A stretch of 64,000 bases of DNA from Aureibaculum algae (lineage in GTDB: Bacteria; Bacteroidota; Bacteroidia; Flavobacteriales; Flavobacteriaceae), in contig NZ_CP040749.1 of NCBI RefSeq assembly GCF_006065315.1, positions 1,433,501 through 1,497,500 on the forward strand. Direction: 5' to 3'. A program made the translations under genes and the position numbers. Of this stretch, positions 29,145-39,361 are shown in pieces (position 1 is the first letter of the stretch; each line of letters starts with the position of its first letter). Under the pieces are notes generated by a model that saw nothing but the letters and a program-made list of their open reading frames with translations, was not told the DNA's origin and did not search any database.

Positions 29145-29507
29145 TTATAATTCTATATTTTGCCCAAAAGTCAATAAATTATTATCAGGGTCAAGCACGG
29201 AAAACTCTTTTTGTCCCCAAGGTTTAATTTCTAATGGTCCATTAGGATGGATAGTCGTTTTAGTTGTGATTAATAAGTTGTAGAATTGGTCAATGTCATT
29301 TGTTCTAATGTATACTTGACCATAATTTTCTTTAGGGTCTAGTTCTTTAAATAGAAAGAAATGAATTTGGATTTGATCTTTTTTTATCATCAAATACACA
29401 TCATAGTCGGCAGTTCCAATTTCTTGAAATCCCAAGGTATTGATGTAGAAATCTCGCGTTACATTTTTGTCACGCATCGGTAATTTTGGATTAATATCTG
29501 TTAGCAT
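29145..29507 (-). CDS. VOC-family (glyoxalase/bleomycin-resistance-like) protein
   Basis: 120 residues, one vicinal-oxygen-chelate unit: INPKLPMRDKNVTRDFYINT, then LGFQEIGTADYDVYLMI, VYIRTNDIDQFYNLL and the ending EFSVLDPDNNLLTFGQ. It forms the active site as a dimer in this family. Such single-domain proteins include bleomycin-binding proteins, but the substrate cannot be inferred. It stands alone, with more than 160 bp on each side. Confidence 0.88.
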   Translation of the reverse strand: MLTDINPKLPMRDKNVTRDFYINTLGFQEIGTADYDVYLMIKKDQIQIHFFLFKELDPKENYGQVYIRTNDIDQFYNLLITTKTTIHPNGPLEIKPWGQKEFSVLDPDNNLLTFGQNIEL

Positions 29508-29734
29508 AATTATGTATGAGCTTTATTTAATTAATAATAAAAACAGTTTGTTGTTTAGTTATTCATCGAATTTAACAATTTTATGAAACATAACAATCTG
29601 TCTATTTAAATTTGGCAAACGCTTCTAATACAATAACATGTTGTTGTTTGCTTATTGTCTGAATATTCTTTGGTTACTATAAATCTTACATCAATAGTCT
29701 ACAATACATCAGGCTAAACTATTTTTTAATTAGT

Positions 29735-30919
29735 TTAAACTTGTTTCAGTTCATTGTTATTATCGTATAATGCTATTAAACCTAAAATAGGTCCTATCGC
29801 TAATAAGGTATAAATATACGTTGGATTCATTAGATTTTGTAAAAAATTAAGAAGCTGAATACTAATAATCGTAATGAAAAAACCAATACTATTTACAATG
29901 GTAAGAGCGGTGCCTTTTATTTCTGCGGATACATTTTGAGCCACTAGCGTTGAGAAAAGAGGAGAGTCTGCGATTACAACCATTCCCCAAAAAAGAAGGA
30001 AAGCAATAAATAAGCTTTCAGACGCTGACATAAAGAATAATGGTGATAACAGACAGCATGCACATGATAAAATTAATGATATAATGGCTACTCGTTTAGT
30101 TCCTGCTATACCCACTAGGTATCCACCAACCACACAAGCCAAACCACCTATTCCAATAATTAAAAATGATAATAAAGGGATGTTAAACACAACTTCAGGA
30201 TGTTGAACGGTATAGGTCTTTAGTATAACCGGTATAAAAGCCCAAAAGGCATACAATTCCCACATATGACCAAAATAGCCAAAGGAAGTAGAACGAAATT
30301 TACGATTCCGGAATATATCAAAACATGCGGATAGATCTATTTTATTTGCAGGTTTTCGGTAGGGGCCATCAGGTACCATAATCAACATTAATAATCCACC
30401 AATTACGGCAAGAGATGAAGTTAAGATGATCACAGATTTCCAAGCAAATGTACCGGTCATTTCTTTGGCTAAATGAGGGAATGCAGTACCAATTACTAAT
30501 GCACCCACTAAAAAACTAAGTGATTTTCCTAATCCTTTTTCATAATAGTCCGTAGCTATTTTCATTCCAACTGGGTATATACCGGCTAGAAAAAAACCTG
30601 TAATAAAGCGAAGTGAAAGTATACTTGTTAAACTGTTACCATCCCATATTACCCCTACATTAAACAAGGAGCCGAGCAATGCACAGCTGAAAAATACTTT
30701 TGAGGGAGAAAAACGATCTGCAATAGTGAAAATGGCAAAGACCAACGTACCTAAAATAAATCCGAATTGTACTGCCGAAGTTAAATGGCCCAAAGCACTA
30801 GTTTCAAGATTGAAATTCACTATAAGATCGCTCATTACCCCATTACCAGCAAACCAAAGAGATGTACAGCAGAACTGAGAAATTACAATTATAGGAAGTA
30901 TGAACTTAGATTGTTTCAA
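29735..30919 (-). CDS. Major facilitator superfamily transporter
   Basis: 394 residues with about twelve hydrophobic segments in two halves. The start (ILPIIVISQFCCTSLWFAGNGVM) and RFITGFFLAGIYPVGMKI in TM4-5 mark it as an MFS permease of the group that has FCxTxxWFxxNxV at the N-terminus. The substrate is unknown. The sulfatase gene ends 151 bp upstream in the same direction, so uptake of a desulfated product is an attractive but unproven link. Confidence 0.9.
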   Translation of the reverse strand: MKQSKFILPIIVISQFCCTSLWFAGNGVMSDLIVNFNLETSALGHLTSAVQFGFILGTLVFAIFTIADRFSPSKVFFSCALLGSLFNVGVIWDGNSLTSILSLRFITGFFLAGIYPVGMKIATDYYEKGLGKSLSFLVGALVIGTAFPHLAKEMTGTFAWKSVIILTSSLAVIGGLLMLIMVPDGPYRKPANKIDLSACFDIFRNRKFRSTSFGYFGHMWELYAFWAFIPVILKTYTVQHPEVVFNIPLLSFLIIGIGGLACVVGGYLVGIAGTKRVAIISLILSCACCLLSPLFFMSASESLFIAFLLFWGMVVIADSPLFSTLVAQNVSAEIKGTALTIVNSIGFFITIISIQLLNFLQNLMNPTYIYTLLAIGPILGLIALYDNNNELKQV

Positions 30920-31070
30920 AAATAGTTTTAATCAATGATTGGGCTAATATAAGAAGCTCGCGTAAATATACACCGTGCTCAGATCCACATTTTAGAAATA
31001 ATCATCGAATATGTTCTACATTCTTAGATTCATTCTAAAGCCATTTTCCGACTTAGGAACAGAAACGTTA

Positions 31071-32474
31071 CTACTTTTTTTCTAATTCTTGATACTTTTT
31101 TCTCATCCGTTGAAGTACTTCCGTATAATTAGGATCGTTTTTAAAATTTATAAGTTGATTTGGGTCTTTTTGTAGATCATGCAAATATTCATATTGCGGA
31201 TTTTGTTCATAATAATTGGCATAAACATATCGCTGTTCATGAATTCCAACATATTTAGGAATCTTTTTATGTTCCATTCTGTGCTCAATTAAAAAACCAT
31301 CTCTCCAATTGGAAATTTCATCATTATTTAAAATAGGTTGGAGACTTTTTCCTTGATACGATTGAGGTACAGTAACACCAGCTATGTCAAGAATAGTTGC
31401 CGTGATGTCAATATTAAGAGCTGTTTTATCTGATGTTTGTCCAACGTTTTCAGAAGGCATTCGAGGATCATAAATGATTAAAGGTACTCTTAGAGATTCA
31501 TCATAATGAGACCATTTACCGGCAAAACCTCTATTTCCCATATAATATCCATTATCCGAAGAATAAATAATTATAGTATTTTTATCTAAACCTTTTGCTT
31601 TTAGTGATGCAATTACCCTTTTCATAACGTTATCATATCCACTAATCATGCGGTAGTAAGCCTTCATGTTTGTTTGGTATTTTTCTTCAGTGTCCCACCT
31701 CCAAAAAAAACGTTCTCGGTTTAATGAATTTTTTAAAAAATCGGGATGATTTTCATATATCTCAGGAGCATTCAAAGTTGGTTTCGGAATAACTACATCT
31801 TCATACATGTTAGCAACGGACTGAGGATATGGATAATGTCCTTCATTTCCAGGAGTTAAATTGGCATCTACAGCATGTACTGCATTAAAGCTTATGGAAA
31901 GACAAAAAGGATGCTCAGAAGTCTGATTATTAATAAATTCAACAGCATCATCTCCTCGAATTTCGGCAGAATGCCGTAAGGTACCATCAGCACGCTTTTC
32001 AAAATACGGTGCGTTTTTACGAGAAGGCTTAAAAAAGTCAAACATTTCTGTTATCATGCTATCTTTCATTTCAAGATTTACTCCAAATTTTCCTGTAAAA
32101 CCAGTAATGTATCCTGATTTTTTAAGTAACAAGGGATAAGAATTAGCGACAAATGCTTCTTTAAGTGGTTTTTTACCAAAAGTATAATTGTGTTTGTATT
32201 CATATAATCCGGTGAAAATAGAAGCTCGACTAGCCGCACAAATTGGAGAGGTAACAAATGCATTTGTAAACCGAATTCCATTCTTGGCAAGGTTATCAAT
32301 TGTTGGTGTTTTTACAATTGGATGACCTGCAATGGAGATAACATCATTACGCTGGTCATCAACAAGGACAAATAAAATATTTGGTCTAGTTTCATCATCC
32401 TTAATCTCATTTTTACATTGACTAAATAAGAGAGCTATTACTGAGTAAAAAAATATTTTCAATATGTTTTTCAT
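31071..32474 (-). CDS. Sulfatase, lipoprotein
   Basis: 467 residues; lipobox LLFSQC. Metal-binding Asp pair in FVLVDDQRND (39-40). The formylglycine site is C79-A-A-S-R, matching the sulfatase signature C-x-[PA]-S-R. Further family marks: GKFGVNLEMKDS, NTIIIYSSDNGYYMGNRG and GKWSHYDESLRVPLI (C-terminal Lys and His). It needs a formylglycine-generating enzyme, which is not in the window. The likely substrate is a sulfated polysaccharide or its fragments, as is usual for marine Bacteroidota; the exact subfamily cannot be told by eye. Confidence 0.95.
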   Translation of the reverse strand: MKNILKIFFYSVIALLFSQCKNEIKDDETRPNILFVLVDDQRNDVISIAGHPIVKTPTIDNLAKNGIRFTNAFVTSPICAASRASIFTGLYEYKHNYTFGKKPLKEAFVANSYPLLLKKSGYITGFTGKFGVNLEMKDSMITEMFDFFKPSRKNAPYFEKRADGTLRHSAEIRGDDAVEFINNQTSEHPFCLSISFNAVHAVDANLTPGNEGHYPYPQSVANMYEDVVIPKPTLNAPEIYENHPDFLKNSLNRERFFWRWDTEEKYQTNMKAYYRMISGYDNVMKRVIASLKAKGLDKNTIIIYSSDNGYYMGNRGFAGKWSHYDESLRVPLIIYDPRMPSENVGQTSDKTALNIDITATILDIAGVTVPQSYQGKSLQPILNNDEISNWRDGFLIEHRMEHKKIPKYVGIHEQRYVYANYYEQNPQYEYLHDLQKDPNQLINFKNDPNYTEVLQRMRKKYQELEKK

Positions 32475-32686
32475 TTATTTTACTATTTATATTTTATTAG
32501 AAGTTACAGTTATCACATAACTACCTTCTTTCAAGGAGAATTGTCCAGTTTGTAATGATCTATTAACAGGCTTTTACTATTGCTTTATTGGGACTAATAT
32601 ATGATGGAAACTATGAAAGTTATTTAGTGAAAAATTAGTCCGTTTTTACTTGTGTTTTACCACAGTATTGTATTTCACGCAGTGTT

Positions 32687-33874
32687 TTACTCATTTAAAT
32701 ATCTATCCCTGCTTTCGATTAAGTACTCAAAATCTCGATACTTTCTTATTCTTTTTGTGTTCCATTCTTTTAATAATTTATCTCTAAAGCTCTTATCTTT
32801 AAGTTTTTCTAACATAGAATTATTCTCAAAATATTCTAATTGAATTTTAAGTCTTCTAAAGAATTCTTTTTCGAAATCTTTAGAAATTAGACCATTGTAA
32901 TAGTCCATTAATTCGTGCTTTTCTATAGTTTTATAAAACACAAAACCATCAAATACATTTTTGTACTTCATCTCATTTTTGACTTGCTGTAAATCGAAAA
33001 TATCGTTTCCGAAAATGGAATTATTAAAATCGAAACCAACATCATCAATTTTTAAATATTTGAAAGCAGCATCCCATTTTCCTTCTTGAATGAGTTTGTA
33101 TGCCCAATCTTTTTGTTTTCTGAAAAAAACGGGACGATTGGAAAATATACTTACGGCTTTGTTTCCAAAATAATCAGATAGATATTTGCCAGAATTTTGT
33201 ACAATTTCATCGTCTGGTGTAATTGTATTTATTCTAAAAGCGTGTCTGAAATTCAAGATGATTAGTGCTTTAAAATTGTTTTTGGATTTTATTTTTTCGT
33301 ATTGATTAATGATGTTATAAGCTATTAAACTATCTCTTGGCTCAATTTCGATTTCATATTCTGTAGTATAATCTATAGCTGTTTTTACTTTCCTCCAATC
33401 AAATTCAGAATCAGAAGGGTGGAGTGAAATTTGATTTTCTGAATTAATGTTAATATTATAAATAGTTTTTAATAAATAATGATAGTTATATCTTTCCCAA
33501 ACCGGATAGAAAGAAGCATTTCGTTGAAATTCAGTTAGTTTTTTGTCCACATAAAGACTATTTAATTCTCTTGTTTTTAAAAAATCAGTTATTTCTGGAT
33601 TCAGATTAATAACTCCAACTTCAGTAAAAATGTTTTTCACATTTTCTTTAAAATATTCGTCTGATAATATTTCTTTTATCAATTCATATTGCGAAATTTC
33701 ACTATGGTCTCTTTCACAAAGAATTACAATGTCGTGTTCTTGAAACTGTTGCAAGATGTAATCTTTAGCAGACTTCTTTTCTACTTTTTTTAAAAAGTCG
33801 ACATAAGGTTTAATTTCAGAATTTTGAGAAAATCCAAGAAGTGGTAAAAGAAATATTAAGAACAGTTTTTTCAT
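32687..33874 (-). CDS. Exported protein, possible erythromycin-esterase/ChaN-TIKI-like fold
   Basis: 395 residues with signal peptide (FLIFLLPLLGFSQ). The stretch HDIVILCERDHSEISQYEL (E54, H57), followed by IFTEVG (E85) and a later ALIILNFRHAF, resembles the Glu/His pattern at the start of erythromycin-esterase-like and TraB/ChaN/TIKI proteins (GExxH, then ExG, then a His after a strand). The C-terminal half is helical and unmatched. Known members are metal-dependent hydrolases or haem binders; no activity can be assigned here. It is transcribed alone or with weak linkage; the flanking gaps exceed 200 bp. Confidence 0.7.
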   Translation of the reverse strand: MKKLFLIFLLPLLGFSQNSEIKPYVDFLKKVEKKSAKDYILQQFQEHDIVILCERDHSEISQYELIKEILSDEYFKENVKNIFTEVGVINLNPEITDFLKTRELNSLYVDKKLTEFQRNASFYPVWERYNYHYLLKTIYNININSENQISLHPSDSEFDWRKVKTAIDYTTEYEIEIEPRDSLIAYNIINQYEKIKSKNNFKALIILNFRHAFRINTITPDDEIVQNSGKYLSDYFGNKAVSIFSNRPVFFRKQKDWAYKLIQEGKWDAAFKYLKIDDVGFDFNNSIFGNDIFDLQQVKNEMKYKNVFDGFVFYKTIEKHELMDYYNGLISKDFEKEFFRRLKIQLEYFENNSMLEKLKDKSFRDKLLKEWNTKRIRKYRDFEYLIESRDRYLNE

Positions 33875-34168
33875 AATTCCTTATTCGGTTTTGAGACATT
33901 GCGTACAACTTAGGAATATATGTACCCTTACATATGTTTATTATATAGATTACCAAATATAATAAATATAGTTATTTTAGTTTATCGTTTATTTAGATCT
34001 TAGGTAGTAAAGTGAAAATAAATCAACGTTAATATTAAGGATTCTTAATATATGCTATAGTAATTGATAAATTTAGCTTTACTCTGAACCAACGTTACAG
34101 AAGTACACTATTGGTAAATTAAACAGATTTTATGTGTACTGCACCATTGTCCATTATTGTATACTGTT
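33875..34168. other. AT-rich gap with two palindromes
   Basis: No gene seen in 294 bp. 33918-33935 is ATATGTA ccct TACATAT and 34032-34051 is ATATTAAG gatt CTTAATAT, both perfect arms with 4-nt loops. Neither has a T-run. They may be operators or small hairpins, or chance in AT-rich DNA. Confidence 0.3.
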
Positions 34169-35446
34169 TTAGTTGTTTTCAATTTTATTCAACCATTCGA
34201 CTATTGAAATCAAATAGTTAGGTGTTAACGTCTGAAAATAGGGGAATTCTTTATCTAAATAAGTCATAGAATGTGTCGTGTTTTCCAAAGTTAAAATTTC
34301 ATATGCTCTTGATTTTGATTTTTTTAGAGCCTTTTCAATAATTAAGTAGCTATTTTCAGGAATAACTTTATCAGACAATCCTTGAATGACTAATATAGGC
34401 TGACTGATTTTTTTGAAGTATGGAAGTCCATTAAAGTTTAATTTGTAATCTTTTTGAATATGTTCTTCAGGAATCCAAACATGTTCGAACCAAAATTGAT
34501 TTTCATATTTATTTTTAATCGAGTTTAATTTTTTAAAACTCATATTGTTGGCCAAATACTCATATCCCGCTTTTTGAGCTTTAGCAGCTAAATTTATGTT
34601 TTCTTGACCAATTTTATCAACATTCATGTTTTTCCAATTATTTAGATCACTCTCTAAGAGTGTCCCACTGGGACAACTTACTGAAATTCCATAGTTGAGC
34701 TCTGGAATTTTTGTCAATATATATGGTATTTTGATCCCGCCTTGACTACTACCTTTTATTCCAATTTTTGATAGCGGAAGCATTGCAGTTTTTGCAAAAA
34801 AAGAAATAGCATTAATATCGTCTGTGCATAGGTCTTCTATTGTTGCTGATTGCCAATTACCTTCAGATTTTCCTGTACCTCGTTTATCGTAATTAAAAAC
34901 GGTATAACCAAGACTTGCAAAGTATGAAGCCTCGGCATTAGAACTGCTTCGGTCATTTCCTTGAGAGGATGTTACTAAAAACAAACCCTTTTGAGTCGAA
35001 TTTTTTGGATTCCATAGTGTTCCGAAAAAATTTAAACCATTGGAAGTAAAGCTAACATCTTGTTTTTCAATCACTTTTATGTCAGTTCTGTTTTCTTCAA
35101 CTAAATCTGTTTCAAATGTGTTCAATAGTTGCTTGTTTTCATTAGAATAAACCCTTAAATGGCCTTTAAAATTATTGTTTTGTTTAATGTATTTGTATTT
35201 GTAAGTATAATAGTCGCTAATTACATAAAACGAAAGAGAGTCTTTTTCGTAACTTGTATTTTGACACGGGATTTCATAAGCATTCATCTCGATACTAGAA
35301 AAAAAGGCATTGGTATGGTTATCAATTGTAGTCAGACTTATTTTGAAATTAAAAGATAAATTTCCATAGTCAATAGTACCTAAAAAAGACTGTGCACTTA
35401 AGGTTATTGTAAAGAATAACATTACTAAAACTTTGAAACACTTCAT
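34169..35446 (-). CDS. Exported alpha/beta hydrolase
   Basis: 425 residues with signal peptide (VLVMLFFTITLSAQS). Residues about 20-120 form a beta-rich N-terminal domain; the hydrolase domain follows with VFNYDKRGTGKSEG, nucleophile elbow KGSSQGGIK (Ser in GSSQG), acid around VIQGLSDKVIPE and catalytic His in LENTTHSMTY. This two-part layout is typical of periplasmic esterase/peptidase-like hydrolases in Bacteroidota. The substrate is unknown. A 20-bp perfect palindrome lies 35-54 bp upstream of its start. Confidence 0.88.
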   Translation of the reverse strand: MKCFKVLVMLFFTITLSAQSFLGTIDYGNLSFNFKISLTTIDNHTNAFFSSIEMNAYEIPCQNTSYEKDSLSFYVISDYYTYKYKYIKQNNNFKGHLRVYSNENKQLLNTFETDLVEENRTDIKVIEKQDVSFTSNGLNFFGTLWNPKNSTQKGLFLVTSSQGNDRSSSNAEASYFASLGYTVFNYDKRGTGKSEGNWQSATIEDLCTDDINAISFFAKTAMLPLSKIGIKGSSQGGIKIPYILTKIPELNYGISVSCPSGTLLESDLNNWKNMNVDKIGQENINLAAKAQKAGYEYLANNMSFKKLNSIKNKYENQFWFEHVWIPEEHIQKDYKLNFNGLPYFKKISQPILVIQGLSDKVIPENSYLIIEKALKKSKSRAYEILTLENTTHSMTYLDKEFPYFQTLTPNYLISIVEWLNKIENN

Positions 35447-35480
35447 CAGTTTTTATTTTTGAAATGGCAAGCAACAATAT

Positions 35481-35500
35481 ATACCCACAATTGTGGGTAT
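35481..35500. promoter_or_regulatory. Perfect 20-bp palindrome upstream of the hydrolase gene
   Basis: ATACCCACAATTGTGGGTAT is self-complementary across all 20 bases and lies between the gcvP stop and the hydrolase start. There is no T-run on either side, so an operator for a dimeric regulator is more likely than a terminator. Confidence 0.45.
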
Positions 35501-35552
35501 TTCATTAATAACGACTATTTGGTTTTCATGTAATAAAACAATAAAATAAATC

Positions 35553-38402
35553 TTAAGCCTCCATATAATCCTCAATAGGGTTACAAGAACATACTAAATT
35601 CCGGTCTCCATATGCATCATCAACTCGGCGTACTGGTGGCCAAAATTTGCCATCAGCAATATACGGTAACGGAAAAGCAGCCGTTTGTCGACTATAGCTA
35701 AATTGCCAATCATCAGCCGTTAACATAGCTTGTGTATGTGGGGCATTTTTTAATACAGAATCTATACCCTCTTCATAGCTATCAATTTCAGATTTTATTG
35801 AAATTAAAGCCTCACAAAAACGATCTAATTCTTTTTTGCTTTCACTTTCAGTAGGTTCGATCATTAAAGTACCTGCAACAGGAAAAGAAAGGGTAGGAGC
35901 ATGGAAGCCATAATCCATCAATCGCTTCGCAACATCAGTTACCTCTATGCCTTTGGCTTTAAATTCTCTAAAGTCCACAATCATTTCATGAGCAGCAAAA
36001 CCTTTTTCGCCAGTATATAATATTTTAAAATGTTTTTCTAATTTAGATTTTAAGTAATTGGCGTTTAAAATGGCATATTTAGTGGCTTGTGTTAAACCTT
36101 CAGCACCTAACATTTTAATATAACCGTATGAAATTAAATCAACCAGAGCAGAGCCCCATGGAGCAGCAGAAATTCCAGTAATGGCATGTTGACCACCTGT
36201 TTTAATAATAGGATTGGTCGGTAAAAATGGAGCTAAATGTTTAGCCACACAAATAGGGCCAACACCAGGTCCACCACCACCATGTGGTATGGCAAATGTT
36301 TTGTGTAAGTTTAAGTGACAAACATCTGCACCAACTGTAGCTGGGTTGGTTAAGCCAACTTGAGCATTCATATTGGCTCCGTCCATATATACTTGTCCGC
36401 CATTATCATGAATGGTTTTCGTAATATCTTTAATGGCACTTTCAAAAACACCATGTGTTGATGGGTAGGTCACCATTAACGCAGCAAGATTATCTTTATG
36501 TAATTCTGCTTTTTCGCGTAAATCGTTAACATCTATATTTCCGTCTTCCGAAGTTTTGGTAACCACAACTTTCATACCGGCCATTACTGCTGAAGCAGGA
36601 TTTGTTCCATGTGCAGAAGCAGGTATTAAACAAATGTTTCTATGAGATTCACCGCGAGAAGCGTGGTATGCTCTAGTTACCATTAAGCCTGCATATTCAC
36701 CTTGTGCCCCTGAATTGGGTTGCAACGATGTGGCAGCAAAACCTGTAATAATGTTTAAAGAATGTTCTAAATCTCTCAGCATTTCTTGATATCCTTGTGC
36801 TTGATCAATAGGTACAAATGGATGGATGCTATTCCAACTGCTAGAACTCAAAGGAAGCATTTCAGAAGCGGCATTTAATTTCATGGTACAAGAACCTAAA
36901 GAAATCATAGAATCTGTTAACGAGATATCTTTTTTCTCTAACCTTTTAATATACCGCATCATTTCAGTCTCTGAATGGTAATTTTCAAAAACTTCAAAGG
37001 TCATAAAAGGCGTATTTCTTTGTAAGTCATCAGGTATTGAAGTTATATCTGTGTAGTTCGCACATGCTGCATGCTTTGCATTTTCTGCTTCCGCTAAAAT
37101 AGAAACAATACTGTCTACATCTGCAATTGTTGTAGTTTCATTTAATGAAATCCCAATAGTTGTATGGTCTAAGTATAAAAAGTTGATTTCTGAAGCCTCG
37201 GCAAGCTTTTTAACGGCATTGGCAGCACTTACTTTTATTTTTAAGGTGTCAAAAAATGTTGAGTTCTCTTGTTGTAAACCTAATTTTTTAACTTCTTCAT
37301 TTAAAATAGTGGTTAAACTGTGCACTTTGTTGGCTATATATTTTAGTCCATCGGCACCGTGGTAAACGGCATACATACCCGCCATAACAGCCAATAATAC
37401 TTGTGCGGTACAAATATTCGAAGTTGCTTTTTCACGTTTTATGTGTTGCTCTCTGGTTTGTAGTGCCATCCGTAAGGCTCTATTGCCATCGGTATCTATC
37501 GTTACACCGATAATTCGTCCAGGGATTGATCTTTTATACGCATCTTTGGTTGCAAAGTAACCAGCATGTGGTCCTCCGTAACCCATCGGAATTCCAAAAC
37601 GTTGCGAAGTACCTACAGTTATAGATGCTCCCATTTCTCCTGGAGATTTTAATATAGCTAAACTCAATAAATCAGCGGCTACAATAACTTTTATATCCTG
37701 ATGATTGGCACTTTCAATAAAATCAGTATAATCATAAATTTGACCATTTTTTGTAGGATATTGAACAATAGCACCAAAAACATTCGAAGAAAGTGCAGCA
37801 CCTTCATGATGCCCATAAATAAGTTCGATACCTAAGGGTTCTGAACGTGTTTTTAATATAGACACCGTTTGAGGTAACACATCATCAGAAACGAAAAATT
37901 GTAAGGCATCACTTTTCTTTTGGGCTCTTGAGCGATTGTTGTACAACATAATCATCGCTTCAGCTGCCGCAGTACCTTCATCTAATAATGATGAATTTGC
38001 CATATCCATTCCTGTAAGGTCAGCAATAACCGTTTGATAATTTAACAAAGCTTCTAAACGACCTTGAGAAATTTCTGCCTGATAGGGCGTATACGAAGTG
38101 TACCAACTTGGATTCTCAAAAATATTTCGTTGAATAACAGCCGGTAAAATGGTTGGGTGATAGCCTAAACCAATATATGATTTAAACTCTTTGTTTTTTT
38201 TAGATAATTTTTGAATATAACTGGTAAATTCATACTCGCTCATTGGAGATGGTAAATTCAACGGTTTTTCTAATTTAATATGACTAGGTATGGTATTGTC
38301 TATCAATTCATCCAAGCTATGTACACCAATGGTGTTAAGCATTTCTGGAATGTCATTTTCGCGAGGGCCGAGGTGTCTTAGAGTAAAAGAATCCGTTTGC
38401 AT
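35553..38402 (-). CDS. gcvP: Glycine dehydrogenase (decarboxylating), P protein
   Basis: 949 residues, full length for the fused single-chain P protein. I place the start at 38402 (MQTDSFTLRHLGPRENDI), the usual N-terminus; the longer frame to 38513 crosses a promoter-like box at 38448. PLP lysine in NLHKTFAIPHGGGGPG; other marks are FIGLGYH-type text (YIGLGYHPTILPAVI), SLGSCTMKLNA and AHGTNPASAVM. It decarboxylates glycine and passes the aminomethyl group to lipoylated H protein. gcvH and gcvT are not in the window. Confidence 0.97.
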   Translation of the reverse strand: MQTDSFTLRHLGPRENDIPEMLNTIGVHSLDELIDNTIPSHIKLEKPLNLPSPMSEYEFTSYIQKLSKKNKEFKSYIGLGYHPTILPAVIQRNIFENPSWYTSYTPYQAEISQGRLEALLNYQTVIADLTGMDMANSSLLDEGTAAAEAMIMLYNNRSRAQKKSDALQFFVSDDVLPQTVSILKTRSEPLGIELIYGHHEGAALSSNVFGAIVQYPTKNGQIYDYTDFIESANHQDIKVIVAADLLSLAILKSPGEMGASITVGTSQRFGIPMGYGGPHAGYFATKDAYKRSIPGRIIGVTIDTDGNRALRMALQTREQHIKREKATSNICTAQVLLAVMAGMYAVYHGADGLKYIANKVHSLTTILNEEVKKLGLQQENSTFFDTLKIKVSAANAVKKLAEASEINFLYLDHTTIGISLNETTTIADVDSIVSILAEAENAKHAACANYTDITSIPDDLQRNTPFMTFEVFENYHSETEMMRYIKRLEKKDISLTDSMISLGSCTMKLNAASEMLPLSSSSWNSIHPFVPIDQAQGYQEMLRDLEHSLNIITGFAATSLQPNSGAQGEYAGLMVTRAYHASRGESHRNICLIPASAHGTNPASAVMAGMKVVVTKTSEDGNIDVNDLREKAELHKDNLAALMVTYPSTHGVFESAIKDITKTIHDNGGQVYMDGANMNAQVGLTNPATVGADVCHLNLHKTFAIPHGGGGPGVGPICVAKHLAPFLPTNPIIKTGGQHAITGISAAPWGSALVDLISYGYIKMLGAEGLTQATKYAILNANYLKSKLEKHFKILYTGEKGFAAHEMIVDFREFKAKGIEVTDVAKRLMDYGFHAPTLSFPVAGTLMIEPTESESKKELDRFCEALISIKSEIDSYEEGIDSVLKNAPHTQAMLTADDWQFSYSRQTAAFPLPYIADGKFWPPVRRVDDAYGDRNLVCSCNPIEDYMEA

Positions 38403-38447
38403 AAAAATATATTGTTTATATGTGCGTATATATGAATTATTAAGAAT

Positions 38448-38455
38448 CAAAAGTA
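38448..38455 (-). promoter_or_regulatory. Candidate -7 box for gcvP
   Basis: TACTTTTG on the minus strand, 45 nt before the chosen ATG. The nearest upstream TTG is 27 nt away, wider than the usual 17-23. It supports starting gcvP at 38402 rather than 38513. No glycine-riboswitch-like structure was noticed. Confidence 0.4.
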
Positions 38456-38530
38456 GCGAAAAAAGAGGTATTTTTGGACATGCAATTATAGAATTTATCA
38501 GCAACCATAACATTTTAGATTTTTTACCAA

Positions 38531-39358
38531 ATGCCCTTATTAAAACGCGTTTTTGATTTCTACATTTTTAGTAACATTCACGTGGCATTGGCGGTATTTT
38601 GTTTGGTGAAAATCACCTTGCTATCTTATGGAAATTCTAGTTATATAATCCCTCTTTTTTGCTTGTTTTCAACAATAGCATCGTATAATTTAATTCGCAT
38701 TTTTAGAATAGAAGAAGTGCAACCTTGGTTTTACGAATTTATAAAAAACAATAAATTAATTTTAATTCTATTTACAGTATTTAGTGCTGTAGTTGCTTTT
38801 TTATTAATTTTTAAATTTAGATACGCAACATTGTTTTGGTTTATCCCTTTTGGGATTATCACATTATTCTATGTAAATCCATTTCATCTAAAAAAACAAA
38901 AAATTTCACTGCGTTATATTGCTTTTGTAAAGTTATTTTTAATAGCAATTTCATGGGCAGCCGTTACGGTTATAATACCGTTGGTACAACATCAAATTCA
39001 TATAGGTAACACAGAAATTATACTATTTGTACAACGCTTTTTATTTGTGGCGGCAATAACTATCCCTTTTGATATTAGAGATGTCACTTATGATAAAGAA
39101 GAGTTGAAAACCTTACCACAGACCATTGGGATACAAAAATCTAAATGGTTAGGGATATTATTTTTAATGCTTTTTTTAGGATTAGAGTTTTTTAAAACGA
39201 CAGTAGTACCAGAGCAATTAAGAATACATTTCTATATAGCAGTAGTAACCTTACTTTTTTTAGTAAAATCAACCGAAGATCAAAATAAGTATTATAGTGC
39301 CTTTTTTGTGGAGAGTTTGCCAATGGTTTGGTTGGGATTGTTCATTTGGTTGCGATAG
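38531..39358 (+). CDS. UbiA-prenyltransferase-like membrane protein
   Basis: 275 residues with about eight membrane segments. The second half contains PFDIRDVTYDKEELKTLPQTIG, matching the second Asp-rich motif (DxxxD) and following TLP..G of UbiA prenyltransferases. The first Asp-rich motif expected near residue 55 (NDxxDxxxD) is replaced by NLIRIFRIEE, so it may be inactive or use another substrate. It is divergent from gcvP and ends 3 bp from the next convergent gene. Relatives are common in Flavobacteriia; the function is unknown. Confidence 0.75.
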   Translation: MPLLKRVFDFYIFSNIHVALAVFCLVKITLLSYGNSSYIIPLFCLFSTIASYNLIRIFRIEEVQPWFYEFIKNNKLILILFTVFSAVVAFLLIFKFRYATLFWFIPFGIITLFYVNPFHLKKQKISLRYIAFVKLFLIAISWAAVTVIIPLVQHQIHIGNTEIILFVQRFLFVAAITIPFDIRDVTYDKEELKTLPQTIGIQKSKWLGILFLMLFLGLEFFKTTVVPEQLRIHFYIAVVTLLFLVKSTEDQNKYYSAFFVESLPMVWLGLFIWLR

Positions 39359-39361
39359 CCT

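Noticed and set aside
38403..38513. Upstream extension of gcvP by 37 codons
   Set aside because: It does not resemble the conserved N-terminus and overlaps a promoter-like box; the family start MQTDSFTLRHLGPRE is at 38402.
38403..38530. Glycine riboswitch upstream of gcvP
   Set aside because: The gap is short and AT-rich, without the paired elements of that riboswitch.
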